Part shown: in pieces, positions 8,690-16,930 of the stretch
Position numbering within the stretch: position 1 is the first letter of the stretch
Layout of the letters: every line of letters begins with the position of its first letter
From: Dyella marensis
Lineage (GTDB): Bacteria > Pseudomonadota > Gammaproteobacteria > Xanthomonadales > Rhodanobacteraceae
Assembly (NCBI RefSeq): GCF_900112865.1
Contig: NZ_FONH01000021.1
Location: forward strand, 1 to 64,000
Direction: 5' to 3'
DNA: 64,000 nt
Notes under the pieces: generated by a model
Seen by the model: the letters and a program-made list of their open reading frames with translations, nothing else
What the model was told of the DNA's origin: nothing
Databases searched by the model: none
Position numbers and translations under genes: made by a program

Positions 8690-10165
8690 ATGGCAAAGGC
8701 AACCATCGTCGTACTCGTCGGTGCATTCGGCCTCTGGGCCAGCGGCGCGCAAGCTGCACAGGACTGCGCCAACGACACCATTCGCAAAGCCGGCGACGCC
8801 TTCATCGCAGCCGGCTCCTCCGACGGACTTTCCATCGCCGTGGTGAAGGACGGCAAGACCGTCTTCTGCGACTTCGGCACCGTCGAGCGCGGCAAGGCGC
8901 GGCTGCCTACGCCCGATACGGTTTATGAGATCGGCTCGATCAGCAAGACTTTCGGCAGCCTGCTGCTGGCGCAGGCGATCGTCGCGGGCAAGGCACAGGT
9001 CGATGACGACATGCGCCGCTACCTGCCGCCGGGCGAATACCCCGGGCTGATCTATCAGGGGCAAGCGGTGACGTTGCGCAACCTGGTGTCGACCACCTCG
9101 GCGCTGCCGGACAATCTGCCCGACGAACTCACCCGCAAGGCGAAAGAGGCCAAGCCGGAAGACAAGCCTTTCGTGCTCGTGGAAGGGCTCAATCGCTACA
9201 CCATGCCGCAGTTCCTGGCCGACCTGCAGCAGGCCAGGCTGCAACGCCAGCCCGGTGTCATGCCTGCGCATTCCAATGTGGCGGCGCAGGTGGTCGGCCT
9301 TATCGATGCCAGGCTGCTCGGCAAGCCGTTCGAAACCCTGCTGGACGAACGCATCGAGCGCCCGCTCGGCATGGCCAGCGGCACGGACAAGGCGCGCGCC
9401 GCGCGCATGGCCACCGGCTATACCGGCGAAGGCCGCGTCGCACCGGTATGGGATGCGCCCGTGACGCGCGCCGCCGGCGGCCTGCGCTACAGCACGCGCG
9501 ACATGGCGAAGTACGCGGCGTACCAGCTTGCCGAGCGCGATCCGGCGGTCAAGCTCGCGCACCAGGCGCAATGGGGCGATCCCGGCGAAGGCGCGACGGG
9601 CTTCAACTGGGTGATCGACTTGATGGTCGACGGCCAGCCGCACCTGGAGCACTCCGGCGGCACCTTCGGCTTCGCCAGCTATATGGACCTGTATCCGCGT
9701 TCCGGCTACGGCATCGTGCTGCTCGCCAATCGCAGCGCCGACAATACGCAGGGCCAGTTGCAGGCGGTGGCCGAGCGCATCCGCGATGGCCTGGTCGGCG
9801 CACTGCCCGCGCAGGTGGCGCTGGACAAGGCGTTCGCCGAGCATGGTTATGGCGATGTCGCCGCCACCGTTGCGCAAGTGCGCCGCGCGTATCCGGGCCT
9901 GCATCTGAGCGAGAACTACATCAACGCCCTGGGCTACCGGTTGCTGCAGCAGGAGAAGCGGCCGAAGGACGCGGTGAACGTGTTTGCCTACAACGTCACG
10001 CAGCATCCCAAGAGCTTCAATCCCTATGACAGCCTGGCCGAATGCCAGGAGGCGCTGGGCGAGCGCGAACATGCCATCGCCAACTATCGCCTGTCGCTGG
10101 AGCGCAACCCCAACAACGAGCATGCCAAGACCCGGTTGGCGGAGTTGGACAAGCCGAAGTCGTGA
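8690..10165 (+). CDS. serine hydrolase of the beta-lactamase/penicillin-binding fold with C-terminal TPR-like tail
   Basis: 491 residues. A signal peptide (cleavage near ASGAQAAQD) is followed by a class C beta-lactamase-like domain with the SxxK nucleophile motif SISK (in EIGSISKTFGSLLL, about residue 87) and HSGG as the third motif (HSGGTFGFASYMDL). The middle motif, normally Y-x-N, reads H-S-N (GVMPAHSNVAAQ). The last ~110 residues (LHLSENYINALGYRLLQQ, NPYDSLAECQEALGE, HAIANYRLSLERNPNNEHA) form tetratricopeptide-like helices. Family members are periplasmic esterases or peptidases; this one's substrate is unknown. The start gives a good signal peptide; AGGGGCAGAC precedes the ATG. Confidence 0.85.
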   Translation: MAKATIVVLVGAFGLWASGAQAAQDCANDTIRKAGDAFIAAGSSDGLSIAVVKDGKTVFCDFGTVERGKARLPTPDTVYEIGSISKTFGSLLLAQAIVAGKAQVDDDMRRYLPPGEYPGLIYQGQAVTLRNLVSTTSALPDNLPDELTRKAKEAKPEDKPFVLVEGLNRYTMPQFLADLQQARLQRQPGVMPAHSNVAAQVVGLIDARLLGKPFETLLDERIERPLGMASGTDKARAARMATGYTGEGRVAPVWDAPVTRAAGGLRYSTRDMAKYAAYQLAERDPAVKLAHQAQWGDPGEGATGFNWVIDLMVDGQPHLEHSGGTFGFASYMDLYPRSGYGIVLLANRSADNTQGQLQAVAERIRDGLVGALPAQVALDKAFAEHGYGDVAATVAQVRRAYPGLHLSENYINALGYRLLQQEKRPKDAVNVFAYNVTQHPKSFNPYDSLAECQEALGEREHAIANYRLSLERNPNNEHAKTRLAELDKPKS

Positions 10166-10229
10166 GGTATTGGCAGCGAGGTAGCGGTTGTGTTTCGATG
10201 ACTGCCGTTTTTCGCTGGGGAAGTTCGTG

Positions 10230-11207
10230 ATGCTTCGTTCGGCCGCCCTGGGGGTGGCGCTGGTTCTGCTTGTGGCTTGTTCGAATGGCGCCGCGCCGCC
10301 TGCGTCGAACCAGGCCGCGCCGGTGACTGCGGCCGCCACTGCGCCGCCACCGCCGCCGGCCTACGCGCTGGAGGGCACCGAAGTACGCGAGCTGCCGTCG
10401 AAGATCCTCGGGCGGGACTACCAGCTCTACGTCTATCTGCCCGATAGCTACGCCACTGAACCCGCGCGCAACTATCCGGCGCTGTTTGTCACTGATGCGC
10501 CTTATGCGTTCCCGCTGATCCGCAGCATCGCCAGGCGCGTGGGCGATCATGGCGAGGGCCTGCGCGACTTCATCTTGATCGGCCTCTCCTACGCCAAGGG
10601 CGACACGCCGAAGTTCAGCCGCAACCGCGACTACACGCCAACGGCGAAGGGACCATCGGGCGCCGAGTCGGACATGCCCGGCCGTGCTCCTCTGTACGGC
10701 GAGGCGGAGAACTACCGGCGCTTCATCGCCGAGGAAGTGTTTCCCTTCGTCGCCAGCCACTACCGCGCCGACATGCACGAGAAGATCTACGCCGGCCATT
10801 CCTACGGCGGCCTGCTCGGCGTGCAGATGCTGCTGACCGAGCCGGGCATGTTCGAGCACTACATCCTGGGCAGCCCGTCGCTGCAGTTCGACGGCAAGGT
10901 GATGTTCGAGCGCGAGCGCGCCTACGCGGCCAATCACAAGGACCTGCCGGCCGATGTGTTCATGGCGCTGGGCGGCTTCGAGACGGTCGATCCATCATCC
11001 TCGGATCGCCGTTATCACAACTCGGTAGATATGGTGCGCAATGCGCAGGCGTTCGAGCGGGTGCTCAAATCTCGGCATTACCCCGGCTTGCATATCCAGT
11101 CCGTGGTGATCGGCGACGAGGACCACCTGACGGTATTCCCTACCCTTATTACCCATGGCCTGCAGGCCATGCTGGCGCCACGACAGGAAGCCCCCGCGAC
11201 GCGGTGA
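10230..11207 (+). CDS. lipoprotein esterase of the alpha/beta-hydrolase (Fes/IroE-like) family
   Basis: 325 residues. The N-terminus ALVLLVACSNG has a lipobox (LVAC), so it is probably a membrane-anchored periplasmic lipoprotein. The hydrolase domain has nucleophile elbow GHSYGG (in EKIYAGHSYGGLLG), an acidic residue in the FMALGGFETVD region, and a late His in EDHLTVFP, giving a Ser-Asp/Glu-His triad. This layout matches the putative-esterase family (siderophore esterases, esterase D-like). ATG 10230 is chosen because GGGGAAG precedes it and it gives the lipoprotein signal. It follows the serine hydrolase by 64 bases in the same direction and may be co-transcribed with it. Confidence 0.84.
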   Translation: MLRSAALGVALVLLVACSNGAAPPASNQAAPVTAAATAPPPPPAYALEGTEVRELPSKILGRDYQLYVYLPDSYATEPARNYPALFVTDAPYAFPLIRSIARRVGDHGEGLRDFILIGLSYAKGDTPKFSRNRDYTPTAKGPSGAESDMPGRAPLYGEAENYRRFIAEEVFPFVASHYRADMHEKIYAGHSYGGLLGVQMLLTEPGMFEHYILGSPSLQFDGKVMFERERAYAANHKDLPADVFMALGGFETVDPSSSDRRYHNSVDMVRNAQAFERVLKSRHYPGLHIQSVVIGDEDHLTVFPTLITHGLQAMLAPRQEAPATR

Positions 11208-11294
11208 CGCCCGGCCCGGTTTTGGGGCAGGATAGCGAGCGCGTCCAGGAGGGGCGGGACGCTTGTGGCGACAAGCCGATCACAGGGGGAAAAC

Positions 11295-11669
11295 ATGAGT
11301 AATCCGTACGAGGCACCCAAGGCGCAGGTGGGCGATTCCCTGCGCGACGATCCGGGCGTAGAGGAAGTAGCCAGCGGCCAGAAGCTGGTGATCTACGCAA
11401 TCCTGGTCTATCTCGCGATCATCCTGGTGCGCGGCGGCGCCGGCCCGATCGCCGGCGTGCTGGCCATCGTGTCCCTGGTGCTGTCGCTGATGGGCATCCT
11501 GCGCATCAGCAATGGCCTGGGTTACGGCACCGGCACCAAGGTGCTATTGGTGATCCTGATGTTCGTGCCGCTGGTGGGGTTGATTACCCTGCTGGTGCTC
11601 AATGCCAAGGCGACGAATCGGTTGCGTGAGGCGGGGTATCAGGTGGGGTTGCTGGGGGCGCGGCGGTGA
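11295..11669 (+). CDS. small inner-membrane protein with NPYEAP N-terminus
   Basis: 124 residues. It begins MSNPYEAPKAQV, the short soluble leader common to several small proteobacterial membrane proteins. Three hydrophobic segments follow (LVIYAILVYLAIILV, IAGVLAIVSLVLSLMGIL, VLLVILMFVPLVGLITLLVL) with a basic C-terminal tail. AGGGGGAAAAC precedes the ATG. It is probably an integral inner-membrane protein of unknown function. A terminator-like hairpin follows directly. Confidence 0.75.
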   Translation: MSNPYEAPKAQVGDSLRDDPGVEEVASGQKLVIYAILVYLAIILVRGGAGPIAGVLAIVSLVLSLMGILRISNGLGYGTGTKVLLVILMFVPLVGLITLLVLNAKATNRLREAGYQVGLLGARR

Positions 11670-11676
11670 GGATCGG

Positions 11677-11704
11677 GTCCCGCGCCGTGGTGGCGCGGGA
11701 CTTT
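11677..11704 (+). terminator. probable intrinsic terminator
   Basis: A ten-base stem GTCCCGCGCC / GGCGCGGGAC with a five-base loop ends in TTT just downstream of the membrane-protein gene. The T-run is short, so termination may be partial. Confidence 0.55.
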
Positions 11705-11814
11705 GCTGGGCTTACGACCGAGTGTGAAGGTGGCGGGCGCGTAGAGCTAATTCACTTTTGTTTGTAGTGCAGTCCGCGCCGATAAAGTCCAGGGGCGGGT
11801 CTCGGCGTTGCGCT

Positions 11815-11905
11815 TCGCCCGGCCCCTCACCCCAGCCCTCTCCCCGGATGGGAGAAGATGCCGGTCCCACGGGGACTCCCTTCGGTAGCAACAGATGAGG
11901 GACGG
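11815..11905. repeat. partial, diverged copy of composite repeat family 2
   Basis: CGGCCCCTCACCCCAGCCC, then TCTCCCCGGATGGGAGA, matches the right-hand part of the 1-125 element. It contains an inserted segment CCCACGGGGACTCCCTTCGG that recurs, inverted and slightly changed, in the copy at 35666-35787 (CCGAAGGTAGTCCCCGTGGG). The shared insert shows that the two copies descend from the same variant of the element. Confidence 0.55.
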
Positions 11906-11940
11906 GGCTCGCCTATGGGCTGGGTAGTATCGGAGCTCAC

Positions 11941-12072
11941 TGCTCGTCATTCCTGCGCAGGCAGGAATCCAGTAGCGGTACCGCTCGATGGTCGCGAAAA
12001 GCCAAATCGACGCTATCGCGAAAATCCAGAATTTTCGCTACTGGATTCCTGCCTGCGCAGGAATGACGAGCA
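11941..12072. repeat. 37-bp perfect inverted repeat (family 3), MITE-like
   Basis: Arms at 11941-11977 and 12036-12072 are perfect reverse complements, built on CGTCATTCCTGCGCAGGCAG then GAATCCAGTAGCG. The 58-base interior has no open frame. A related, less perfect pair lies at 40135-40285 with the same CGTCAT...ATCCAGT framework. Length and structure fit a small non-autonomous palindromic element. No target duplication is obvious. Confidence 0.85.
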
Positions 12073-12080
12073 AAGGACCG

Positions 12081-12174
12081 GCGTAGGTTGGGGTGAGCGC
12101 AGCGAACCCCAACGTGGGTACATCGATGTGCACCGCAACGTTGGGGTGCGCCTGCGGCTTACCCCAACCTACGC
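12081..12174. repeat. family 1 palindromic repeat, long form
   Basis: Outer arms GCGTAGGTTGGGGTGAGC and its near inverse GCTTACCCCAACCTACGC enclose a second, inner inverted pair (AACCCCAACG / CGTTGGGGT). The right edge provides the stop codon of the small leftward gene ending at 12169. It abuts the family 3 inverted repeat, so two unrelated palindromic elements sit side by side. Confidence 0.82.
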
Positions 12175-12444
12175 CGGTTGTTGCCATTGCAGGCGTAGGT
12201 GCGCCTGTGTGGCGCAGCGGGTGCCCATTTCGATGAAGGCGGCGATGCCGTCGAGCATGATGGGCAAGCGATGCGCGTCGATGTTGCCGCGTTCGTGCGC
12301 CAACTCGGCCAGCAGCTTGATGGCGTGGTAGGCGTACTGCAGCCATTCGGTCGCGTCGTTCAATAGCTCATCCGGCTCCGCACTGGGATCGGAGAAATAG
12401 TTGGTGTGGCGGATGATCCAGGGTTCGCCAAAGACGTTGTTCAT
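12169..12444 (-). CDS. small conserved-looking hypothetical protein
   Basis: 91 residues, helical and cytosolic (MNNVFGEPWIIRHTNYFSDP, then AEPDELLNDATEWLQYAYHA, then IKLLAELAHERGNIDAHRL). The middle resembles the small helical DUF3077/DUF6124-like proteins of pseudomonads and relatives, but I cannot assign it firmly. AGGAG seven bases before ATG 12444 supports it as a real gene. Its TAG stop (12171-12169) lies inside the flanking family 1 repeat, so the last residues QQPA border repeat DNA. Confidence 0.65.
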   Translation of the reverse strand: MNNVFGEPWIIRHTNYFSDPSAEPDELLNDATEWLQYAYHAIKLLAELAHERGNIDAHRLPIMLDGIAAFIEMGTRCATQAHLRLQWQQPA

Positions 12445-12982
12445 AAGCAACTCCTTGCTGAGCGCCGCATCCTCGATCCGTAAACGGCACGCCGCCAACA
12501 GCACGACGTGCCGCGACCACACGGACTCGAGGGTTCACCGGTAGCCTGAAATGTCAGGCGCCGAGCGGCTTGATTGAGGAAGTGGGTTGCGGGGTCGGAG
12601 GGTTTCGCCGTTGCGCAAGGCAACGCGCCGGGTTGCACGGCTCGGATTAATTCCTGCGAAAACTCTTAAACCGCGGTTCTTCAACCGTGTCCGCGGTGTC
12701 GTCGGACGGCCCGGATGGGCGGTGAGGATGTCGCCGTGGGGATCGGCGAGCGCGAGAGTGACGTATGATCTGGCCTAGCCATGATCAACTCCTGACGTAG
12801 TTGGTGATGGTCAGCGGGTCGAGGGTGCTCGTAACACCCTTGGCCCGCGCTTCTCACAGCATTGCTGCCATGGTCGTCCGCGACGCGACTCTAAGCACTC
12901 CGCGGACAACACGAATCAAGCTATCAAAGCGCTTCGCGCTTGTCTTTAGTCGAAATCCGATAAGCAAGCCGGTTGGCATTCG
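12445..12982. other. gene-poor gap without a convincing gene
   Basis: I find no supported coding frame, RNA gene or strong promoter in these 538 bases. Short open frames at 12587-12778 and 12801-13040 have low-complexity arginine/serine-rich translations and no ribosome site. A small hairpin AAGCGC-TTC-GCGCTT at 12927-12941 could help end the leftward GST transcript. Local base composition looks less GC-rich than its neighbours, so this may be decayed sequence. Confidence 0.4.
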
Positions 12983-13636
12983 TCAGCCGGCCGGCAGCGG
13001 CGCCGTGTTGATGGCCAACTGCGCGGCAAACGCACGCTGATATGCCGGCCGCGCTTCGCCACGCGCGACGTACGCCGCCAGCTTCGGAAACTCATTGAGC
13101 AGGCCAGAGGGTTTCACGCGCAGCAGCACCGACACCATCAGCAGATCGCCTGCACTGAAATCGCCATCGAGCCATTCCGCATCGCCCAGGCGCGCGGAAA
13201 GCAGAGTCAGCTTCTGGCGGATGCGATCCTGCACCACGGGCAGGCGGTCCTGCGCCCAGGGTTTGTCACCCTCCTGGAACTTGGCGATGGACAGGTCGAG
13301 GATCGGCGGCTCCACGGTGCTGAGCGCGGCGAACATCCAGGTGACCGCGCGTGCTCGCGCGTTGGCGTCCTTCGGTAGCAGGCCGGGATGGCGCTGGGCG
13401 AGGTGGAAGACGATGGAGCCGGTTTCGAACAGGGTGAGGTCGCCTTCCTCGTAGGTGGGGATCTGGCCGAAGGGGTGTACGGAAAGGTGGGCGGGTTCTT
13501 TCATCGCCTGGTGCGGGACGAGGCGGACTTCGTAGGGCTGGCCGACTTCTTCCAGCGCCCAGCGCACGCGGGTGTCGCGGGCGAGGCCTTTGCCGCCGTC
13601 GGGGGAACGTTCGAAGGCAGTGATGGTGATGGTCAT
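12983..13636 (-). CDS. glutathione S-transferase family protein
   Basis: 217 residues. The N-terminal thioredoxin-like domain carries SPDGGKGLARDTRVRWALEE and FGQIPTYEEGDLTLFETGSI; the IP turn and E-[ST] pair (ETGSI) contact glutathione's gamma-glutamyl part. An all-helical C-terminal domain follows, including WLDGDFSAGDLLMVSVLLR, the conserved N-capping segment. Members conjugate glutathione to electrophiles or reduce peroxides. ATG 13636 with GGGAG upstream is chosen over longer readings. It lies about 180 bases downstream of the co-oriented GlxA-like regulator gene. Confidence 0.9.
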   Translation of the reverse strand: MTITITAFERSPDGGKGLARDTRVRWALEEVGQPYEVRLVPHQAMKEPAHLSVHPFGQIPTYEEGDLTLFETGSIVFHLAQRHPGLLPKDANARARAVTWMFAALSTVEPPILDLSIAKFQEGDKPWAQDRLPVVQDRIRQKLTLLSARLGDAEWLDGDFSAGDLLMVSVLLRVKPSGLLNEFPKLAAYVARGEARPAYQRAFAAQLAINTAPLPAG

Positions 13637-13815
13637 GGCGGTGGCTCCCTTGGGTCGATTCAGGCGGCGTGATTGCCGGCTTTCGTCATGACGACGAATG
13701 GGCGGGGCTGGTTTCGACATGGGATGGCAAAATTTTGTACCTGGCCTTGGAGCGGACAACGAGCGTCGTCCCGGCCAGCTGGTGCGCACAGCAACTGGAA
13801 CGAACATTTCGCGAT

Positions 13816-14781
13816 TCAGATCTCCGCGCGACGGAGCTCCTTGACGCCGCAGCCCAGTCGCTTGCGAAGCAGCGTGCGTAGCGTAACCCCATCGGCATAG
13901 CCGACTTCGGTGGCGATGGCCTCGACGTCCTGATGGCTCGTGCGCAACAGATGCACGGCACGCTCCACGCGCAGATCCTGGAAGTAGGCCAATGGCGACT
14001 TCCCAAGCACGGACTCCATGCGACGTTGCAGCGAACGCTTGCTCGTATTCATTGCCTCGGCGGCGGCCTCGAGCGAAAACCCTTCATGCAACCGCTCCCG
14101 AGCCCAGCGCTCGAAGCTCTGCACCACCGGATCGGCTTGCGCCAGGTGCACGGGGATCATGTAGGGCGCCTGCGAGGTCCGCGTATCCACCAGGAGATAG
14201 CGCGCGGTCATATCGGCCAGTGCGGGGCTGACCTGGCGAACCAGCCACAACGCCAGTTCCAGATGCCCCATGGCGGCGCCCGCGGTCACGAAATCCCCCG
14301 CGGGAACGAGAATGCGATTCTCATCGAGCGCCACGTTCGGGTAGCGCCGCCGAAAGAGCGGGCCGAGCCACCAGGTGGTCGTGGCGTCGTGACCGTCGAG
14401 CAGCCCCGACTCGGCCAGCAAGAAGCTGCCGATGCAGGCCGCGCCGATGCGCGCCCCGCCGCGATGCCAGCGGCGCAGTTGCTCCATGGCGTCCTGCGAT
14501 TCCCGCTTGGCCAGCGCGAGCAGCAGCGGTTCGGGCATCTTGGTGCCCGGCGCCGGGACCATCACCCAGTCGGGTCGCCTGACACTCGCCGCTTCCTGCA
14601 CAGGTACCCGAAGACCGAGCGATGTGCGCACCGTCTTGCGCACCCCGACGACGCGGAAATCGAACCGCGGCGACGGCATCTTCTGCATGACGGCGAGCTC
14701 GTTGGCCGTGGCCAAGGTGTCCAGCATCGTCGCCAGACCGGTATCGAACACGCCATCGACGGCAAGCACGGCAATCTTCAT
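13816..14781 (-). CDS. GlxA-family transcriptional regulator (DJ-1/PfpI + AraC HTH)
   Basis: 321 residues. A DJ-1/PfpI (class I amidotransferase-like) domain occupies residues 1-190, with the elbow GAACIGSFLLAESGLLDG containing the cysteine typical of this fold. An AraC-type double helix-turn-helix follows from about 225 (HEGFSLEAAAEAMNTSKRSL, then RRMESVLGKSPLAYFQDLR, and VGYADGVTLRTLLRKRLG). Such regulators respond to small metabolites or stress signals. Nearby genes are the GST (same strand, downstream) and the divergent monooxygenase/PEBP/aldo-keto reductase genes, which are plausible targets. Confidence 0.9.
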   Translation of the reverse strand: MKIAVLAVDGVFDTGLATMLDTLATANELAVMQKMPSPRFDFRVVGVRKTVRTSLGLRVPVQEAASVRRPDWVMVPAPGTKMPEPLLLALAKRESQDAMEQLRRWHRGGARIGAACIGSFLLAESGLLDGHDATTTWWLGPLFRRRYPNVALDENRILVPAGDFVTAGAAMGHLELALWLVRQVSPALADMTARYLLVDTRTSQAPYMIPVHLAQADPVVQSFERWARERLHEGFSLEAAAEAMNTSKRSLQRRMESVLGKSPLAYFQDLRVERAVHLLRTSHQDVEAIATEVGYADGVTLRTLLRKRLGCGVKELRRAEI

Positions 14782-14890
14782 GGCGTAAATGATATCAATT
14801 TTGCCGTTAGCGACAATATGACCGCAGGAGGGCCGAGCCTAAAGTGGCAAGCGTCGAATGGTCGACAGCCACTGAAACGAGTCCTTCACC

Positions 14891-15193
14891 ATGATCCAAT
14901 TCGCACTGTTTGCACGCCTCGAAGCCAAGCCCGGCAAAGAAGCCGAGGTCGAGAAATTCCTCCAGGCCGGCCTCGATATGGCTCGCGACGAACACACCAC
15001 GCCGATCTGGTTCGCGCTGCGGCTGTCGCCCACGACCTTCGGCATCTTCGATGCGTTTCACGATGAGGAGGGGCGACAGGCTCACCTCCAGGGGCCGATT
15101 GCGCAGGCCTTGATGGCGAAGGCCGACGAATTGTTCTCGGTACCGCCGTCGATCGAGGCGATCCAGGTGCTGGGGCTGAAGAACGAGCTCTGA
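14891..15193 (+). CDS. putative quinol monooxygenase (ABM domain)
   Basis: 100 residues forming one antibiotic-biosynthesis-monooxygenase (dimeric ferredoxin-like) domain: MIQFALFARLEAKPGKEAEV, FLQAGLDMARDE, then PIWFALRLSPTTFGIFDAFH and a C-terminal strand. Relatives such as YgiN oxidise quinols without a cofactor or act on reactive aldehydes. It is first in a rightward run with a PEBP protein (47 bases on) and an aldo/keto reductase, divergent from the GlxA-like regulator across 109 bases. Enzyme activity is inferred from the fold alone. Confidence 0.85.
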   Translation: MIQFALFARLEAKPGKEAEVEKFLQAGLDMARDEHTTPIWFALRLSPTTFGIFDAFHDEEGRQAHLQGPIAQALMAKADELFSVPPSIEAIQVLGLKNEL

Positions 15194-15240
15194 CAAGCGG
15201 GCGCTACTGCTATCGCTCCCCTTACAGCACAGGAATCCCC

Positions 15241-15870
15241 ATGAATCTGAATACCTTCGCCCGCCTCTCGCTGCTTGGCGCCATCCTCGCCGGCGCTGCC
15301 GGTCTCGTGTCCGCGCCGGCCATCGCGCACGAGTCCGATAAGTTCACGCTGTCCAGTCCCGACGTCATGGCAGGCGGCAAGATTGACAACAAGTTCGTCC
15401 TCAACGGCTTCGGCTGCGAGGGCGGGAACATCTCTCCCGCCCTGGCATGGAAGAACGCTCCGGCAGGCACCAGGTCGTTCACGCTGCAGGTTTACGATCC
15501 GGATGCACCCTCGGGCAGCGGCTGGTGGCATTGGACCGTCTACAACATCCCGGCATCGGTGACGCAACTGGCCCAGGGGGCTGGCAATGCGCCGGCGGCA
15601 CTGCCGGCCGGCGCTGTTGCGGGAGCCAATGACTTCCAGGACACCGGCGCCTCGGGTGGCAACGGCAACTACGGCGGTCCGTGTCCACCGGCTGGCGACA
15701 AGCCCCATCGCTACGTGTTTACGATCTACGCGCTGTCGGTGGACGACATCGATGCCGCTGCCGGCATTCCCAAGACCGGAACCGCAGCCCTGCACGGTTT
15801 CGTGCTGAACAAGGGCCTGGGTGACAAGGTGCTGGGCAAGGCTTCGTTTACGGCGCGCTACGGCCGTTAA
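15241..15870 (+). CDS. YbhB/YbcL-family phosphatidylethanolamine-binding (PEBP/RKIP-like) protein, exported
   Basis: 209 residues. A signal peptide (ALA-rich, cleavage near APAIAHE) precedes the bacterial PEBP domain: NISPALAWKNAPAGTRSFTL, the YDPDAPSGSGWWHWTVYNIP core that lines the anion pocket, and GGPCPPAGDKPHRYVFTIYA with the conserved PP-GD-HRY pattern. Bacterial members are called Raf-kinase-inhibitor-like; the ligand is generally unknown. The exported form suggests a periplasmic role. It follows the monooxygenase by 47 bases. Confidence 0.93.
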   Translation: MNLNTFARLSLLGAILAGAAGLVSAPAIAHESDKFTLSSPDVMAGGKIDNKFVLNGFGCEGGNISPALAWKNAPAGTRSFTLQVYDPDAPSGSGWWHWTVYNIPASVTQLAQGAGNAPAALPAGAVAGANDFQDTGASGGNGNYGGPCPPAGDKPHRYVFTIYALSVDDIDAAAGIPKTGTAALHGFVLNKGLGDKVLGKASFTARYGR

Positions 15871-15988
15871 CGCAAGACTGAGCGCTGATGAGTCCGGGTG
15901 ACGGGCTCATCGGCCTCGATGCGCAGCTTCGCCAGTCGGCCATCACCTCAATGACGGTGACCATCAACGCTCTTCATAAGGATCGCCG

Positions 15989-16801
15989 ATGCAGACCCGC
16001 ACCATTCCTTCTTCGCAGGAAGCGCTGCCCGTCATGGGGCTGGGCACGTATCGAGGGTTTGACACAAGCCTGGAAAGCGCCAACCGCAGCCGTCTCTCCG
16101 GAGTGTTGGACGCGCTGTTCACCGCCGGCGGCACGGTCATCGATAGCTCTCCGATGTATGGGCAAGCCGAAGCCGTGGTCGGTGAGCTGCTGGCCGGACA
16201 GGATCTTCAAAGCTCGGCCTTTCTCGCCACCAAAGTGTGGACCCAGGGCCGCGAGGCCGGCCGCCGCCAGATGGAGCACTCGTTCCGTTTGCTGCGCACC
16301 CAGCGCATCGACTTGATGCAGATCCATAACCTCGTGGATTGGAAGACGCATCTACCGGCTCTGCGCGACATGAAAGACGCGGGGCGCATCCGCTACATCG
16401 GCATCACTCATTATTCGAACGCGGCCTATGGCGAGGTCGAACGAATCCTCAAGACCGAATCGCTGGATTTCCTGCAGATCAACTATGCGCTCGATGCCCG
16501 CGAAGCCGAGGCCCGGGTGCTGCCCCTGGCTCAGGACAAAGGCGTTGCCGTTCTGTGCAACATGCCGTTCGGCGGCGGCGGTCTCTTGCGCCGGTTGAAC
16601 GCCACGCCCATGCCGGGATGGGCACAAGCAGCCGGAGCCATCTCCTGGGCCCGGCTCGCGCTCCAGTTCGTGCTTGCCCATCCCGCCATCACCTGCGTCA
16701 TCCCTGGCACGGGCAAGCCCCGGTCCATGGCGGAAAACGCCGCCGCGGCGGGCGGAATGCTGACTGCCTCCCAGCGGCGGGACCTGATCCGGGCTGTCTG
16801 A
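15989..16801 (+). CDS. aldo/keto reductase
   Basis: 270 residues. It begins with the beta-strand VMGLGTYRGFD and has GGTVIDSSPMYGQAEAVVGE (Asp and Tyr of the tetrad), AFLATKVWTQGREAG (Lys) and RIDLMQIHNLVDW (His). Later cofactor segments YIGITHYSNAAY and CVIPGTGKPRSMAENAAAA bind NADP. It is somewhat shorter than average but complete. It follows the PEBP gene by 118 bases, on the same strand. The substrate is unknown; the neighbourhood suggests handling of reactive carbonyls (inference). Confidence 0.88.
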   Translation: MQTRTIPSSQEALPVMGLGTYRGFDTSLESANRSRLSGVLDALFTAGGTVIDSSPMYGQAEAVVGELLAGQDLQSSAFLATKVWTQGREAGRRQMEHSFRLLRTQRIDLMQIHNLVDWKTHLPALRDMKDAGRIRYIGITHYSNAAYGEVERILKTESLDFLQINYALDAREAEARVLPLAQDKGVAVLCNMPFGGGGLLRRLNATPMPGWAQAAGAISWARLALQFVLAHPAITCVIPGTGKPRSMAENAAAAGGMLTASQRRDLIRAV

Positions 16802-16930
16802 GCATCGCGCGCCAAGAACGGCAGAGGTCTGATGCACCCAACCCGTCGCCGGCATCGATGTGTAGACCACATATGGATATGTGCGGCGCCTTCGACAATG
16901 GCTTGGACGGCGACGTCGCAGTGACGTGAC

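Noticed and set aside
11941-12174. CRISPR-like repeats
   Set aside because: The repeats are inverted pairs of different families, not regularly spaced direct repeats, and no cas gene is near.
12587-13040. Two short plus-strand open frames in the 12445-12982 gap
   Set aside because: No ribosome sites, basic low-complexity translations, and one runs into the antisense of the GST gene.
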